64,000 nucleotides of DNA from an uncultured Gammaproteobacteria bacterium (GCA_937967995.1 CALBTB010000004.1:1-64000); one strand, 5' to 3'; shown: positions 53,242 through 61,948, counted from the stretch's first letter. The notes: generated by a model not told the origin, from the sequence alone. Made by a program: numbers and translations.

Positions 53242-54024
53242 AAAAGCATGCCATTTCTCAAACAGCGGTTTATTGATAGCCAGCACCGCTGATCGTGGTG
53301 TCAGGCTGCCATTGAATACCCGTTCACCCTTTAGCGTTGATGAATACCCACCGGCTTCTTCCAGAACAATGTGCCCCGCAGCATAATCCCACATCTTCTG
53401 TTTGCCATGCACATATACATCCCCCCTGCCCGCGGCTATCCAGCACCAGTCCAGCGCTACGGAACCAAAACTGCGCTGAGATTTGTAGGGTGGATCTGCC
53501 GCCAGTTTACCCGCCAGTGACGCATCGAGTCGTTTGAAGTCCACCATACCGACAGTCATGGTATCGACCTGCCGCATGCCGGAAAGATTCAGTCGTTCCT
53601 GATTCAGAAATGCCCCACTGCCATGACGAGCGGTAAACAGTTCGTCGCGTTCCGGATCGTAGACGACACCAAGCTCAATATGATCACCCACCACTAATGC
53701 CACTGAGACAGAATAATAGGGAATGCCCAGGCTGAAGTTACTGGTACCATCAAGCGGATCGACGATCCATATACCATTGCTCGCTTCCTGTAGTAACTGC
53801 TCCTGCCTGTCGAGTGGCATTTCTTCACCGAGCATGGGGATGTCCGGCCATCGACTGGCCAGCGCATTTTGTAGTGCACTCTGGGCGGCTAAATCCGCTT
53901 CCGTCAGAATACTGCCATCGTGCTTGATGTGTTGTTTAATCCGTCGAAACCGGGGTACCAGTTCGTCCTGTGCAACAAGACGAACGAGATTGGCGAGCGT
54001 ATCAAGTTCAGGAATAACCGGCAC
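53230..54024 (-). CDS. Inositol-monophosphatase-family phosphatase
   Basis: 264 aa. Two-metal site motifs are complete: LGEEMPL, WIVDPLDGTSNFSLGIPYYSVSVAL and WDYAAGHIVLEEAGG. Family members dephosphorylate inositol phosphates, PAP (CysQ) or other sugar phosphates. In a sulfur-metabolising organism CysQ is a possibility, but the residues visible do not decide the substrate. Confidence 0.88.
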   Translation of the reverse strand: MPVIPELDTLANLVRLVAQDELVPRFRRIKQHIKHDGSILTEADLAAQSALQNALASRWPDIPMLGEEMPLDRQEQLLQEASNGIWIVDPLDGTSNFSLGIPYYSVSVALVVGDHIELGVVYDPERDELFTARHGSGAFLNQERLNLSGMRQVDTMTVGMVDFKRLDASLAGKLAADPPYKSQRSFGSVALDWCWIAAGRGDVYVHGKQKMWDYAAGHIVLEEAGGYSSTLKGERVFNGSLTPRSAVLAINKPLFEKWHAFLKS

Positions 54025-54034
54025 AGGTTAACTT

Positions 54035-54496
54035 TCAGAGTGTCAACGCCATGATGATGGCATCTTCACGGCCATCATGAGAGGGATAATAATTGGGACG
54101 TGTACCGACTTCGTTAAAACCGAGATTACGATACATATAGACAGCGACTTTATTGGATGGCCTGACTTCCAGTAAAATGCTTTCCGCCTTGTGATCCTGA
54201 GCAATGTGTAATAAATGCCTGACCAAAAGCTTACCGAGTCCGTTACCTCGACATTCAGGCCGGACCACCACCGTCAGTAAATGTGCTTCACCGGCACCCA
54301 TCGACATGACAGCATAGCCATTGATACCGGTGTCATCTTCATAAACCCAGCAACAATATCCCACATGCAGGCAATCACGAAAAATTCCACGGGTCCATGG
54401 AAAGTCATACGTTGCCTGTTCAATGGCCATGACTTCATCGAGATCCGCTTCACGCATGGGGCGTATGCCGGTTGTCGGTTTCAGGACAGCACTCAT
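54035..54496 (-). CDS. rimI: RimI-type ribosomal protein S18 alanine N-acetyltransferase
   Basis: 153 aa GNAT protein. The acetyl-CoA loop VRPECRGNGLGKLLVRHLL matches the Q/RxxGxG/A pattern, and the C-terminal AVYMYRNLGFNEVGTRPNYYP is the RimI signature (Y-x-N-L/M-G-F, R-x-x-Y-Y). Its start overlaps the UDG stop by ATGA, the usual rimI neighbourhood. Confidence 0.92.
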   Translation of the reverse strand: MSAVLKPTTGIRPMREADLDEVMAIEQATYDFPWTRGIFRDCLHVGYCCWVYEDDTGINGYAVMSMGAGEAHLLTVVVRPECRGNGLGKLLVRHLLHIAQDHKAESILLEVRPSNKVAVYMYRNLGFNEVGTRPNYYPSHDGREDAIIMALTL

Positions 54497-55152
54497 ACTT
54501 TTAATTCTATTTGGTTACGAACGAACAGCAAGTCCTGCCAGGCCTTTCTTTTGTCCAGTGGTGAACGTAACAGATAGGCGGGATGATAAGTCACGACAAA
54601 CGGTGTGCCGGTTTGCGGCAGTTGATGCAGCTTGCCGCGTAAACGTCCCAGTGCCGTATCCGTTTTTAACAGCCGCTGCGCAGCAATCCTGCCCAGGGCT
54701 AGTATCAGTCTGGGCTGTATGTAATCTATTTGCTGATGAAGATAACCGAGACAGGCAGCAACTTCGTCCGGGCTGGGATCGCGGTTGTTGGGTGGCCGAC
54801 ATTTGAGGATATTGGCAATAAAAACCGACTGGCGATTCAGACCAATGGCGCGCAACATTTCATTCAGCAACTGACCGGCCCGACCAACAAACGGTTCACC
54901 CTGTCTGTCCTCATCGGCACCGGGTGCTTCACCGATGATCATCAGGTCGGCCCGTGGATTGCCGACACCAAAAACCGTTTGTGTACGGGTCTGGTGCAAT
55001 GCGCATTGCGTGCAACCAGCCACCTGTACCTGCAATGCTTCCCAGTCGATCTCCGATTCGGTTGAGGCTGGCACAGCCTCAGCTGTCTGAGGCACCCAAC
55101 GCGTGATCCCCATGGCATCCAGGCAGGCTGCCTGTTTTGTGCTCAGTGGCAT
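54493..55152 (-). CDS. Family 4 (type-4, Fe-S) uracil-DNA glycosylase
   Basis: 219 aa. Removes uracil from DNA. The [4Fe-4S] cysteines are in CTQCALH and, further on, near LKCRPPNNRDP and the following Cys of VAACLGYLH. The catalytic motif 1 is IGEAPGADEDRQGEPFVGRAGQLL and motif 2 VVTYHPAYLLR. A 45-residue N-terminal stretch (KQAACLDAMGITRWV) precedes the domain, as in DNA-polymerase-like annotated homologues. Translationally coupled to rimI. Confidence 0.92.
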   Translation of the reverse strand: MPLSTKQAACLDAMGITRWVPQTAEAVPASTESEIDWEALQVQVAGCTQCALHQTRTQTVFGVGNPRADLMIIGEAPGADEDRQGEPFVGRAGQLLNEMLRAIGLNRQSVFIANILKCRPPNNRDPSPDEVAACLGYLHQQIDYIQPRLILALGRIAAQRLLKTDTALGRLRGKLHQLPQTGTPFVVTYHPAYLLRSPLDKRKAWQDLLFVRNQIELKV

Positions 55153-55192
55153 TGTGCGATTCCCCCGTACATGGAGGAATTATGCCATAGAT

Positions 55193-56740
55193 TCAGACGT
55201 CACCGGTCTGGGGATGGGCACGAGGACCGCCAGCCATCACTTTATTCAGGGCGTTGATATATGCCTTGGCCGAGGCTATCACGATGTCCGTATCCGCACC
55301 CTGCCCGTTGACAATCTGTCCGTCCTTTTGCAACCGGACGGTCACTTCGCCCTGCGCGTCGGTGCCACTGGTAATGTTATTGACCGAGTACAGCAGCAGC
55401 TCGCTGCCACTGCTAAAGATACTTTCCAGCGCCTTGAACGCGGCGTCGACCGGCCCGCCACCCATTGCCGTGGCGGATTTTTCTTCCTCCTCCACCTCGA
55501 CTGTGATTTCGGCATTAGGGGTCTCACCTGTTTCAGAACAGACTCTCAGCGACACCAGCCGAATGGACTCGTTTTCCGCGGCCAGACTGGTTTCCGTGAC
55601 CAGGGCCTGCAGGTCATCGTCATAGATTTCGTGTTTCTTGTCAGCCAGGTCCTTGAAACGGGCAAAGGCATCATTGAGCTCCGCTTCAGACTGAAATTCC
55701 ACGCCCAGTTCCTTGAGACGGGTTCGAAAGGCATTGCGTCCGGAATGCTTGCCCAGCACCATGCGATTGGCACTCCAGCCGACATCCTGGGCTCGCATGA
55801 TTTCATAAGTCTCACGGTTTTTAAGTACACCATCCTGGTGAATACCGGATTCGTGGGCAAAGGCATTGGCACCGACGATGGCCTTGTTTGGCTGAACGGC
55901 AAAGCCGGTGATACCGGATACCAGGCGCGAACAGGCGACGATCTGGGTCGTATCCAGATGATCCACATCGCAGGGAAAAATGTCCTTACGGGTTTTTACC
56001 GTCATGACAATTTCTTCCAGTGCCGCGTTACCCGCCCGCTCACCGAGTCCGTTGATAGTACATTCCACCTGGCGTGCCCCATTCATCACCGCCGACAGGG
56101 AATTCGCCACAGCCAGACCCAGATCGTTATGGCAATGGACGGAAAACACCGCCTTGTCGGCATTGGGAATGCGTTCACGCAGGTTTTTGATCAGGCTGCC
56201 AAACTGCTCCGGGACGTTATAGCCGACCGTATCCGGAATATTGACGGTACCGGCGCCGGCATCAATCACCGCCTCCAGCACGCGACACAGGAAATCGAGA
56301 TCGGAGCGCCCGGCATCTTCGGGTGAAAATTCGACGTTGTCGGTAAATTGGCGTGCTTTTTTTACCGCCCGCACCGCCTGTTCCAGCACCTGGTCAGGTT
56401 CCATGCGCAGTTTCATTTTCATGTGAATCGGCGAGGTGGCGATAAAGGTGTGAATGCGGCCCGAGTTGGCATCCTTGAGTGCTTCCCCGGCCCGTTCGAT
56501 ATCCTTGTCCAGCGCACGTGACAGGCCGCATACCGTACTGTCTTTAATAGTCCGTGCCACCGCCTGTACGGCCTCGAAATCACCCTGACTGGCTATCGGA
56601 AAGCCGGCTTCGATCACGTCCACACGCATGCGTTCCAGCGCCTTTGCGATACGGACTTTCTCATCCCGTGTCATCGAGGCACCGGGACTTTGCTCACCAT
56701 CACGCAAGGTCGTATCAAAAATAATTAACGGGTCACTCAT
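55193..56740 (-). CDS. leuA: LeuA, 2-isopropylmalate synthase
   Basis: 515 aa. First step of leucine synthesis: acetyl-CoA plus 2-oxoisovalerate. TIM-barrel signature FDTTLRDGEQSPGASM at residue 9 and the second motif VHCHNDLGLAVANSLSAV near 208; metal His/Asp residues are present. The C-terminal leucine-sensing domain from about 390 has MGGGPVDAAFKAL. Follows pssA in the typical ilvC-psd-pssA-leuA order. Confidence 0.97.
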   Translation of the reverse strand: MSDPLIIFDTTLRDGEQSPGASMTRDEKVRIAKALERMRVDVIEAGFPIASQGDFEAVQAVARTIKDSTVCGLSRALDKDIERAGEALKDANSGRIHTFIATSPIHMKMKLRMEPDQVLEQAVRAVKKARQFTDNVEFSPEDAGRSDLDFLCRVLEAVIDAGAGTVNIPDTVGYNVPEQFGSLIKNLRERIPNADKAVFSVHCHNDLGLAVANSLSAVMNGARQVECTINGLGERAGNAALEEIVMTVKTRKDIFPCDVDHLDTTQIVACSRLVSGITGFAVQPNKAIVGANAFAHESGIHQDGVLKNRETYEIMRAQDVGWSANRMVLGKHSGRNAFRTRLKELGVEFQSEAELNDAFARFKDLADKKHEIYDDDLQALVTETSLAAENESIRLVSLRVCSETGETPNAEITVEVEEEEKSATAMGGGPVDAAFKALESIFSSGSELLLYSVNNITSGTDAQGEVTVRLQKDGQIVNGQGADTDIVIASAKAYINALNKVMAGGPRAHPQTGDV

Positions 56741-56751
56741 GAAATTCTCCT

Positions 56752-56778
56752 CAACAGCCTGCCAGCAGGAAGCTGTTG
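56752..56778 (-). other. Hairpin abutting the leuA ribosome site
   Basis: CAACAGC (56752-56758) pairs with GCTGTTG (56772-56778) with further pairing inside (CTGC with GCAGG). On the leuA strand it ends directly before the GAGGAG ribosome site. There is no T-tract, so it is not a terminator; it could affect leuA translation. The 214-bp pssA-leuA gap also holds a second perfect stem, CTGCCC-AGAC-GGGCAG at 56838-56853, and no gene. Confidence 0.4.
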
Positions 56779-56954
56779 CCTAGTTTACAGTTTGTTTGGT
56801 TGGGTTTGCGCTGAAAAGCGCCTGTCGAGTAATTAGTCTGCCCAGACGGGCAGGAGCAGCAGGCCTGAAGCCAGGTGCGAAAGGTGGAGTGACTGTGCAA
56901 CGTGGTAAACCATACAGTAACTATAATGCCGATTTGAGCAAATTCCAAGTCTCG

Positions 56955-57728
56955 TCAGGAAGAGTTTTGCTGTTTCGATTGCCGGCGTCGTGCCTTTTGC
57001 CGTTTTCGCAGTTCGTTGAGGGTCAGTACCGGCCCGGAGATGGCATACAGGGTAAACAATGTAAACAGCACCGTCGGGGGATCAGAGAAAATGACGGCGA
57101 TAATCATTACCAGCGCCACGAGACTGACAAACGGCACTTTGGAGCGAAAATCGATGCCCTTGAAACTGTGGTAGCGAATATTGCTTACCATTAAAAAACC
57201 AACAGAGATCGTAATAAATACTGCAACGACATTGATGAGTGGGTGTTCCAGCGCATAACGATCACAGACCCACACATAGCCGGTCACAATTGCGGCCGCT
57301 GACGGGCTGGCCAGCCCCTGAAAGAAGCGTTTGTCCGCCACCGCCACCTGCGTATTGAACCGGGCCAGCCGCAGTGCAGCCGTGGCGGTATAAATAAAGG
57401 CGGCGACCCAGCCGACCTTGTCCAGTCGATCCATATTGCCGAGTGCGAATTCAAACATCACCAGCGCCGGGGCCACGCCAAACGAGACCATATCCGCCAG
57501 GCTGTCAAATTCGGCACCAAAATCACTCTGGGTATTGGTCCAGCGGGCCACCCGGCCGTCCGCACCATCGAGCAATATGGCGGTGAATATCGCGTAACCC
57601 GCCCAGCTAAACCAGCCATTGGTCGCGGCAATGATGGCAAAAAACCCGCAGAACATGGCAGCCAGCGTCAACAGGTTGGGTAACAGATAAATACCCCTTT
57701 TGCGAATACGTTTGTGCTTGGTCGACAT
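56955..57728 (-). CDS. pssA: PssA, phosphatidylserine synthase (CDP-diacylglycerol-serine)
   Basis: 257 aa from the ATG at 57728 (MSTKHKRIRKRGIYLLPNLLT); the open frame extends further but inside the intergenic space. CDP-alcohol phosphatidyltransferase motif DGADGRVARWTNTQSDFGAEFDSLAD (the DGxxARxxxxxSxxGxxxDSxxD pattern) is at about 73-98. Several membrane helices. Makes phosphatidylserine, substrate of the next enzyme in the pathway. Confidence 0.95.
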   Translation of the reverse strand: MSTKHKRIRKRGIYLLPNLLTLAAMFCGFFAIIAATNGWFSWAGYAIFTAILLDGADGRVARWTNTQSDFGAEFDSLADMVSFGVAPALVMFEFALGNMDRLDKVGWVAAFIYTATAALRLARFNTQVAVADKRFFQGLASPSAAAIVTGYVWVCDRYALEHPLINVVAVFITISVGFLMVSNIRYHSFKGIDFRSKVPFVSLVALVMIIAVIFSDPPTVLFTLFTLYAISGPVLTLNELRKRQKARRRQSKQQNSS

Positions 57729-57744
57729 ACCGGCAGTGTACGAT

Positions 57745-58347
57745 TTAATGCACCAGCTCCGCAATGAGCTCGCTGCCACCGGTCACGTTTTCACCGACCT
57801 GCCTGACCGTACGGGCTCTGGTAGGAAGATAAATATCGATACGCGTACCAAATGGAATGAAACCACACCGCTTGCCCTGACCTATCCGCTCACCGGCATT
57901 TGAATAGCAATGCATACGGCGAAAACGTCCGCCAGCATGCAGCGAAATCACGACATCGTCACCTTCATCGGTCTGGATCCAGATGGCGTGCTGCAGGTGA
58001 CGCTGATCCTGGTTATCCGGGTGATGCAACCAGTGCTGCATGACTTTGCCTTCGGTGACGCTGCGCAATGCATAGACACCGTGCCAGTGCATCCGCACAC
58101 TGATACACAGTGCATCCCGTTTCAGGAACGGGTCAAATACGGTGTCAATATGGGTGATAGTGCCATCGACCGGACTGATGATACCAAGCGGTGATGATGG
58201 CACCGTGCGACGTGGATCGCGATATAGCCAGGCAAATACCAGCACGCCACCCCATAACGGCCAGACATAGATACCGAATATCAGGTGCAATACCATGACA
58301 CCGACAACCAGTAAAAATGTTATCAGCCTGCCTTCCGGCGCTATCAC
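57745..58347 (-). CDS. psd: Phosphatidylserine decarboxylase family protein (short form) with altered active site
   Basis: 200 aa, GTG start with AGGAG 6 bases away, in the short-Psd slot between ilvC and pssA. Membrane helix at about 10-40. Aligning by eye to the usual short Psd: SPADG is SPVDG here (Asp kept), NVHSNRSP is HGVYALRSV (the catalytic His position is Tyr), and FGSRVD is FGTRIDIYLP (the Ser that is cut to form the pyruvoyl group is Thr168). Autocleavage to an active enzyme is therefore doubtful. See finding. Confidence 0.85.
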   Translation of the reverse strand: MIAPEGRLITFLLVVGVMVLHLIFGIYVWPLWGGVLVFAWLYRDPRRTVPSSPLGIISPVDGTITHIDTVFDPFLKRDALCISVRMHWHGVYALRSVTEGKVMQHWLHHPDNQDQRHLQHAIWIQTDEGDDVVISLHAGGRFRRMHCYSNAGERIGQGKRCGFIPFGTRIDIYLPTRARTVRQVGENVTGGSELIAELVH

Positions 58348-58365
58348 GTGGTGCTCCTAAACAAT

Positions 58366-58389
58366 CAGGCCGGTAAACATACCGGCCTG
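58366..58389 (-). terminator. Hairpin between ilvC and psd
   Basis: CAGGCCGGTA (58366-58375), loop AACA, TACCGGCCTG (58380-58389): a perfect 10-bp stem with a 4-base loop, 12 bases after the ilvC stop. Read on the transcribed strand it is followed by ATTGTTTAG, a poor T-tract, so termination is probably partial and psd can still be reached from ilvBNC. Confidence 0.6.
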
Positions 58390-58400
58390 AAAAATTGAAA

Positions 58401-59417
58401 TTAGTTTTTGCTCTTGTCGACCAGCGCGTTGGCCTTGATCCAGGGCATCATGTCGCGCAGCTTACCGCCGACCTGCTCAATCTGGTGTGCGGCATTGAGG
58501 CGACGCATGGCGGTCATCTCCGGATAGTTGGACATGCCTTCCAGAATAAATTTCTTGGCATACTCGCCATTCTGAATATTGTGCAGCGCCTCTTTCATGG
58601 CCTTGCGGCTTTCGTCATTGATTACCTTGGGACCCGTGACGTATTCACCGTATTCCGCATTGTTTGAAATGGAATAGTTCATGTTGGCAATACCGCCCTC
58701 ATACATCAGGTCGACGATGAGTTTGAGTTCATGTAAACATTCAAAGTACGCCATCTCCGGTGCATAACCGGCATCCACCAGCGTTTCAAAACCTGCCTTG
58801 ACCAGTTCAACGCAACCACCACAGAGTACAGCCTGCTCACCAAACAAGTCAGTTTCGGTTTCGTCCTTGAAGGTGGTTTCAATAATACCGGTACGACCAC
58901 CACCAATGGCAGAAGCATAAGATAAAGCAATATCCTTGGCCTTACCGGAAGCATTCTGGAATACCGCGATCAGGTCAGGAATACCACCACCTCTGGTAAA
59001 TTCATTGCGTACTGTATGACCCGGTGCCTTGGGTGCAATCATGATCACATCCAGATCCTGGCGTGGCACGATCTGGTTGTAATGAATACTGAAGCCATGG
59101 GCAAATGCCAGTACACCACCCTGCTTGATATTAGGGGCGATCTGGGACTTGTATAAATGGGACTGGAATTCATCCGGCGTGAGAATCATGACCAGATCGG
59201 CCGCTTTTACCGCCTCGTCAACCGGCTTGACGGTCAGGCCCGCAGATTTGGCCTTGGCCACTGAGGCAGAATCCGAACGCAATCCGACAGTCACATCGAC
59301 ACCGGAATCTTTTAAATTGTTTGCATGTGCATGACCCTGCGATCCGTATCCGATAATCGCGACTTTCATGCCCTTGATAATCGACAAATCACAGTCTTTG
59401 TCGTAATAAATTTTCAT
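58401..59417 (-). CDS. ilvC: IlvC, ketol-acid reductoisomerase
   Basis: 338 aa class I enzyme of branched-chain amino-acid synthesis. Rossmann motif GYGSQGHAHANNLKDSG at about 23-39, NADPH-binding LRSDS, metal/catalytic residues in APKAPGHTVRNEF, QAVLCGG and the C-terminal YEGGIANMNYSISN. It follows ilvN by 33 bases. Confidence 0.97.
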   Translation of the reverse strand: MKIYYDKDCDLSIIKGMKVAIIGYGSQGHAHANNLKDSGVDVTVGLRSDSASVAKAKSAGLTVKPVDEAVKAADLVMILTPDEFQSHLYKSQIAPNIKQGGVLAFAHGFSIHYNQIVPRQDLDVIMIAPKAPGHTVRNEFTRGGGIPDLIAVFQNASGKAKDIALSYASAIGGGRTGIIETTFKDETETDLFGEQAVLCGGCVELVKAGFETLVDAGYAPEMAYFECLHELKLIVDLMYEGGIANMNYSISNNAEYGEYVTGPKVINDESRKAMKEALHNIQNGEYAKKFILEGMSNYPEMTAMRRLNAAHQIEQVGGKLRDMMPWIKANALVDKSKN

Positions 59418-59450
59418 CTTGATATCCTTCCCGTATTTCTTGACAAAACT

Positions 59451-59954
59451 CTAATCGGCTGTCAGACGTAAACTCTTTTCACCACGTGCAATACCGGAAA
59501 CACCCGATCGCACGGTTTCAAGTATATTCTCGTCACCGGTTGCTTCAATAAACGCATCCAGCTTTTCACAGGTACCTGTCAGCTCGATAATATAGGTGGT
59601 TTCAGAGACATCGATAATTCGACCACGAAAAATGTCCGTCAGCCGCTTCATTTCCGAACGCTTCGCCGCATCATCTGCCCGAACCTTGATTAACATCAGT
59701 TCCCTTTCGATATGCTCACCGCCGGTGATGTCGGCCAGCTTCACCACATCAACCAGCTTGTTCAGTTGCTTGGTAATCTGCTCGATGATTTCCTCTGATC
59801 CCGTTGTCACAATCGTCATCCGCGACAATGAAGCGTCTTCAGTCGGGGCAACTGTCAGGGATTCAATATTATAACCGCGCGCAGAGAACAGGCCGGCCAC
59901 GCGCGACAGCGCACCCGACTCGTTTTCCATTAACAACGAAATAATGTGGCGCAT
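59451..59954 (-). CDS. ilvN: IlvN/IlvH, acetolactate synthase regulatory subunit
   Basis: 167 aa. N-terminal ACT domain MRHIISLLMENESGALSRVAGLFSARGYNIESL binds valine for feedback; the C-terminal half has IDVSETTYIIELTG. Complete small subunit. Start overlaps the ilvB stop by one base. Confidence 0.96.
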   Translation of the reverse strand: MRHIISLLMENESGALSRVAGLFSARGYNIESLTVAPTEDASLSRMTIVTTGSEEIIEQITKQLNKLVDVVKLADITGGEHIERELMLIKVRADDAAKRSEMKRLTDIFRGRIIDVSETTYIIELTGTCEKLDAFIEATGDENILETVRSGVSGIARGEKSLRLTAD

Positions 59955-61672
59955 CAGGCCAGCTCTCTTTCAGGCGACAAATGCATTTCGTTGTGCGCCT
60001 TGCCTGCTGCAATCATCGGATAAACATTTTCTTTCTGGTCTGTAATAAAATCCAGGAACACCAGGCGATCCTTACTGGCAAAAGCTTCCCGCAGTGCACC
60101 TTCCACGTCACCCGGCTTATCAATACGCAGACCAATATGTCCGTAGCTCTCTGCCAGCTTCACAAAATCAGGCAGTGCCTCCAGGTAAGAATGTGAATAA
60201 CGGCTTTCGTAAAAGAATTCCTGCCACTGGCGTACCATGCCCATGTAACGATTATTCAGGTTAATGATTTTAACCGGCAACATGTATTGCATGGCCGTAG
60301 ACAATTCCTGAATACACATCTGAATACTGGCTTCACCGGTTACACAGGCAACGTCCGCATCGGGATGCGCCAGCTTGGCACCGATCGCAGCCGGCAGGCC
60401 AAAGCCCATGGTGCCCAGCCCACCGGAATTGATCCAGTGATAAGGACTCTTGAATTTATAAAACTGCGCCGCCCACATCTGGTGTTGCCCGACATCAGAT
60501 GTCACATAAGCATCACCGCCCGTCACTTCATACAGTTTTTCAATAACGTGCTGTGGCTTAATCAGGTCACTGTTACGGTCATATCGCAGACAATCCTTGC
60601 CGCGCCAGGTTTCGATTTGTTTCCACCAGGCTTCCAGTGCAGATTTATCAGGTCGCTTTCGCGAATTGTCCAGTTCCCGGTTCATGTCTGTCAGGACATG
60701 TTTGATATCACCCACGATGGGAACATCGACACGCACTGTCTTGGAGATCGAGGACGGATCGATATCGATATGAATAATCTTGGCCTGCGGACAAAAGTGT
60801 TTGACGTCCCCGGTGACGCGATCATCAAAACGAGCGCCAATGGCAATCAGCACATCACATTCATGCATGCCCATATTGGCTTCATAAGTGCCGTGCATGC
60901 CCAGCATACCGACAAACTGCTTGTCGGTACCGGGATAACCACCCAGCCCCATCAGCGTATTGGTAATCGGAAAACCGAGCTTCTGGGTAAACTCCGTCAG
61001 CTCCCTGTCAGCGCCACTCAGGATGACGCCACCACCCGAGTAAATCATGGGCCGCTTGGCACCCAGAATCAGGTTCAGTGCGCGACGAATCTGGCCTGGA
61101 TGACCCTTAATGGTCGGATTATAGGAACGCATGCTCACTTCACGTGGATACTGGTACGGAATGCGAATATTCGGATCCGTCACATTCTTGGGCACATCCA
61201 CGACAACCGGGCCGGGCCGACCCGTTGTGGCGATATAAAATGCCTTTTTGAGCGTGACCGCGAGGTCCTTGACGTCCTTGACCAGAAAATTGTGTTTGAC
61301 GCATGGCCGGGTAATACCGACCGCATCCACTTCCTGGAATGCATCCGAGCCGATCACGGCAGTGGGGACCTGGCCGGTAATCACGACCATGGGAATGGAA
61401 TCCATGTAGGCGGTGGCTATACCGGTAACCGCATTGGTTGCCCCGGGGCCTGAAGTGACCAGGACCACACCTGGCTTGCCGGTCGCCCGCGCATAACCAT
61501 CTGCCGCGTGCGTGGCACCCTGCTCGTGGCGGACCAGGATATGGCGCACATCCTCCTGCTGATACAAAGCATCATATATATGGAGTACGGCCCCGCCGGG
61601 GTAGCCGAATACGTATTCGACCCCCTCGTCTTTGAGAAACCGCACCAGGATTTCTGCGCCAGTTAATTCCAC
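59954..61672 (-). CDS. ilvB: IlvB/IlvI, acetolactate synthase catalytic subunit
   Basis: 572 aa from the GTG at 61672 (VELTGAEILVRFLKDEGV), with GGGAG 8 bases upstream. The open frame continues to a TTG at 61771, but that stretch contains the attenuator and is not coding. TPP-enzyme motifs: GYPGGAVLHIYDAL with the catalytic Glu in RHEQGATHAADGYAR, and the ThDP motif GEASIQMCIQELSTAMQYMLPVKIINLNN. FAD-binding middle domain present. Transcribed with ilvN and ilvC. Confidence 0.95.
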   Translation of the reverse strand: MELTGAEILVRFLKDEGVEYVFGYPGGAVLHIYDALYQQEDVRHILVRHEQGATHAADGYARATGKPGVVLVTSGPGATNAVTGIATAYMDSIPMVVITGQVPTAVIGSDAFQEVDAVGITRPCVKHNFLVKDVKDLAVTLKKAFYIATTGRPGPVVVDVPKNVTDPNIRIPYQYPREVSMRSYNPTIKGHPGQIRRALNLILGAKRPMIYSGGGVILSGADRELTEFTQKLGFPITNTLMGLGGYPGTDKQFVGMLGMHGTYEANMGMHECDVLIAIGARFDDRVTGDVKHFCPQAKIIHIDIDPSSISKTVRVDVPIVGDIKHVLTDMNRELDNSRKRPDKSALEAWWKQIETWRGKDCLRYDRNSDLIKPQHVIEKLYEVTGGDAYVTSDVGQHQMWAAQFYKFKSPYHWINSGGLGTMGFGLPAAIGAKLAHPDADVACVTGEASIQMCIQELSTAMQYMLPVKIINLNNRYMGMVRQWQEFFYESRYSHSYLEALPDFVKLAESYGHIGLRIDKPGDVEGALREAFASKDRLVFLDFITDQKENVYPMIAAGKAHNEMHLSPERELA

Positions 61673-61691
61673 AAATTCCACTCCCAGAGAG

Positions 61692-61713
61692 AAAAAAGGC
61701 CCGCAATCGGGCT
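61692..61713 (-). terminator. Attenuator terminator in the ilvB leader
   Basis: On the minus strand AGCCCG-ATTG-CGGGC followed by C and six T (61713 to 61692). It ends 20 bases before the ilvB start codon and lies in the leader of the operon, so it must be bypassed for ilvB expression. Placement and T-tract are those of a transcription attenuator. Confidence 0.75.
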
Positions 61714-61716
61714 GAA

Positions 61717-61735
61717 TTTTCCGCAATACGGAAAA
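61717..61735 (-). promoter_or_regulatory. Upstream hairpin of the ilvB leader (possible pause or antiterminator arm)
   Basis: TTTTCCG (61717-61723) pairs perfectly with CGGAAAA (61729-61735), loop CAATA. It lies 4 bases before the terminator stem. It could serve as a pause hairpin or compete with the terminator. Confidence 0.45.
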
Positions 61736-61792
61736 GGATAAGAAACTACTTATTTTCGCTGACCAGGTCAAGAAATCAGGCGGAAAACCTGC

Positions 61793-61879
61793 TCAACTAA
61801 CCCAAATGAGATAGACCAGCCACCTGCCAGGGAGCCGAATGTGAATCGCGTCCTTGTCCAAGGGCTTGTTAAATGCCAC
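61793..61879 (-). CDS. Possible ilv leader peptide (28 aa, tentative)
   Basis: Minus-strand frame from GTG at 61879 to TGA at 61795-61793: ends RLPGRWLVYLIWVS, with L-V-Y-L-I-W-V near the stop, and total Ile/Leu/Val about one third. It lies 80 bases upstream of the attenuator, as ilv leader peptides do. The start is uncertain (GTG 61879, TTG 61861 or ATG 61918) and no clear ribosome site is seen. Composition is suggestive only. Confidence 0.35.
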   Translation of the reverse strand: MAFNKPLDKDAIHIRLPGRWLVYLIWVS

Positions 61880-61892
61880 GCTTAAACCATAA

Positions 61893-61921
61893 TTGTCATA
61901 ACAAACATAAAGTTGCATACT
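61893..61921 (+). promoter_or_regulatory. Promoter of the DUF4124 gene row
   Basis: TTGTCA (61893-61898), 17-bp spacer, CATACT (61916-61921); start site near 61928, 21 bases before the start codon. Confidence 0.5.
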
Positions 61922-61948
61922 CAGTATAAAACCATCACGGGTACAGAT

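Noticed and set aside
55103..56326. 407-codon open frame on the plus strand
   Set aside because: Antisense to leuA, whose motifs are complete; no recognisable protein pattern.
60287..61453. 388-codon open frame on the plus strand
   Set aside because: It lies fully antisense to ilvB, has no ribosome site and reads as low-complexity His/Arg/Gly-rich sequence; a shadow of the real gene.
61673..61771. 33-codon N-terminal extension of IlvB from the TTG at 61771
   Set aside because: The stretch contains the attenuator hairpin and T-tract, lacks a ribosome site, and IlvB homologues begin at the VELTGAEIL position.
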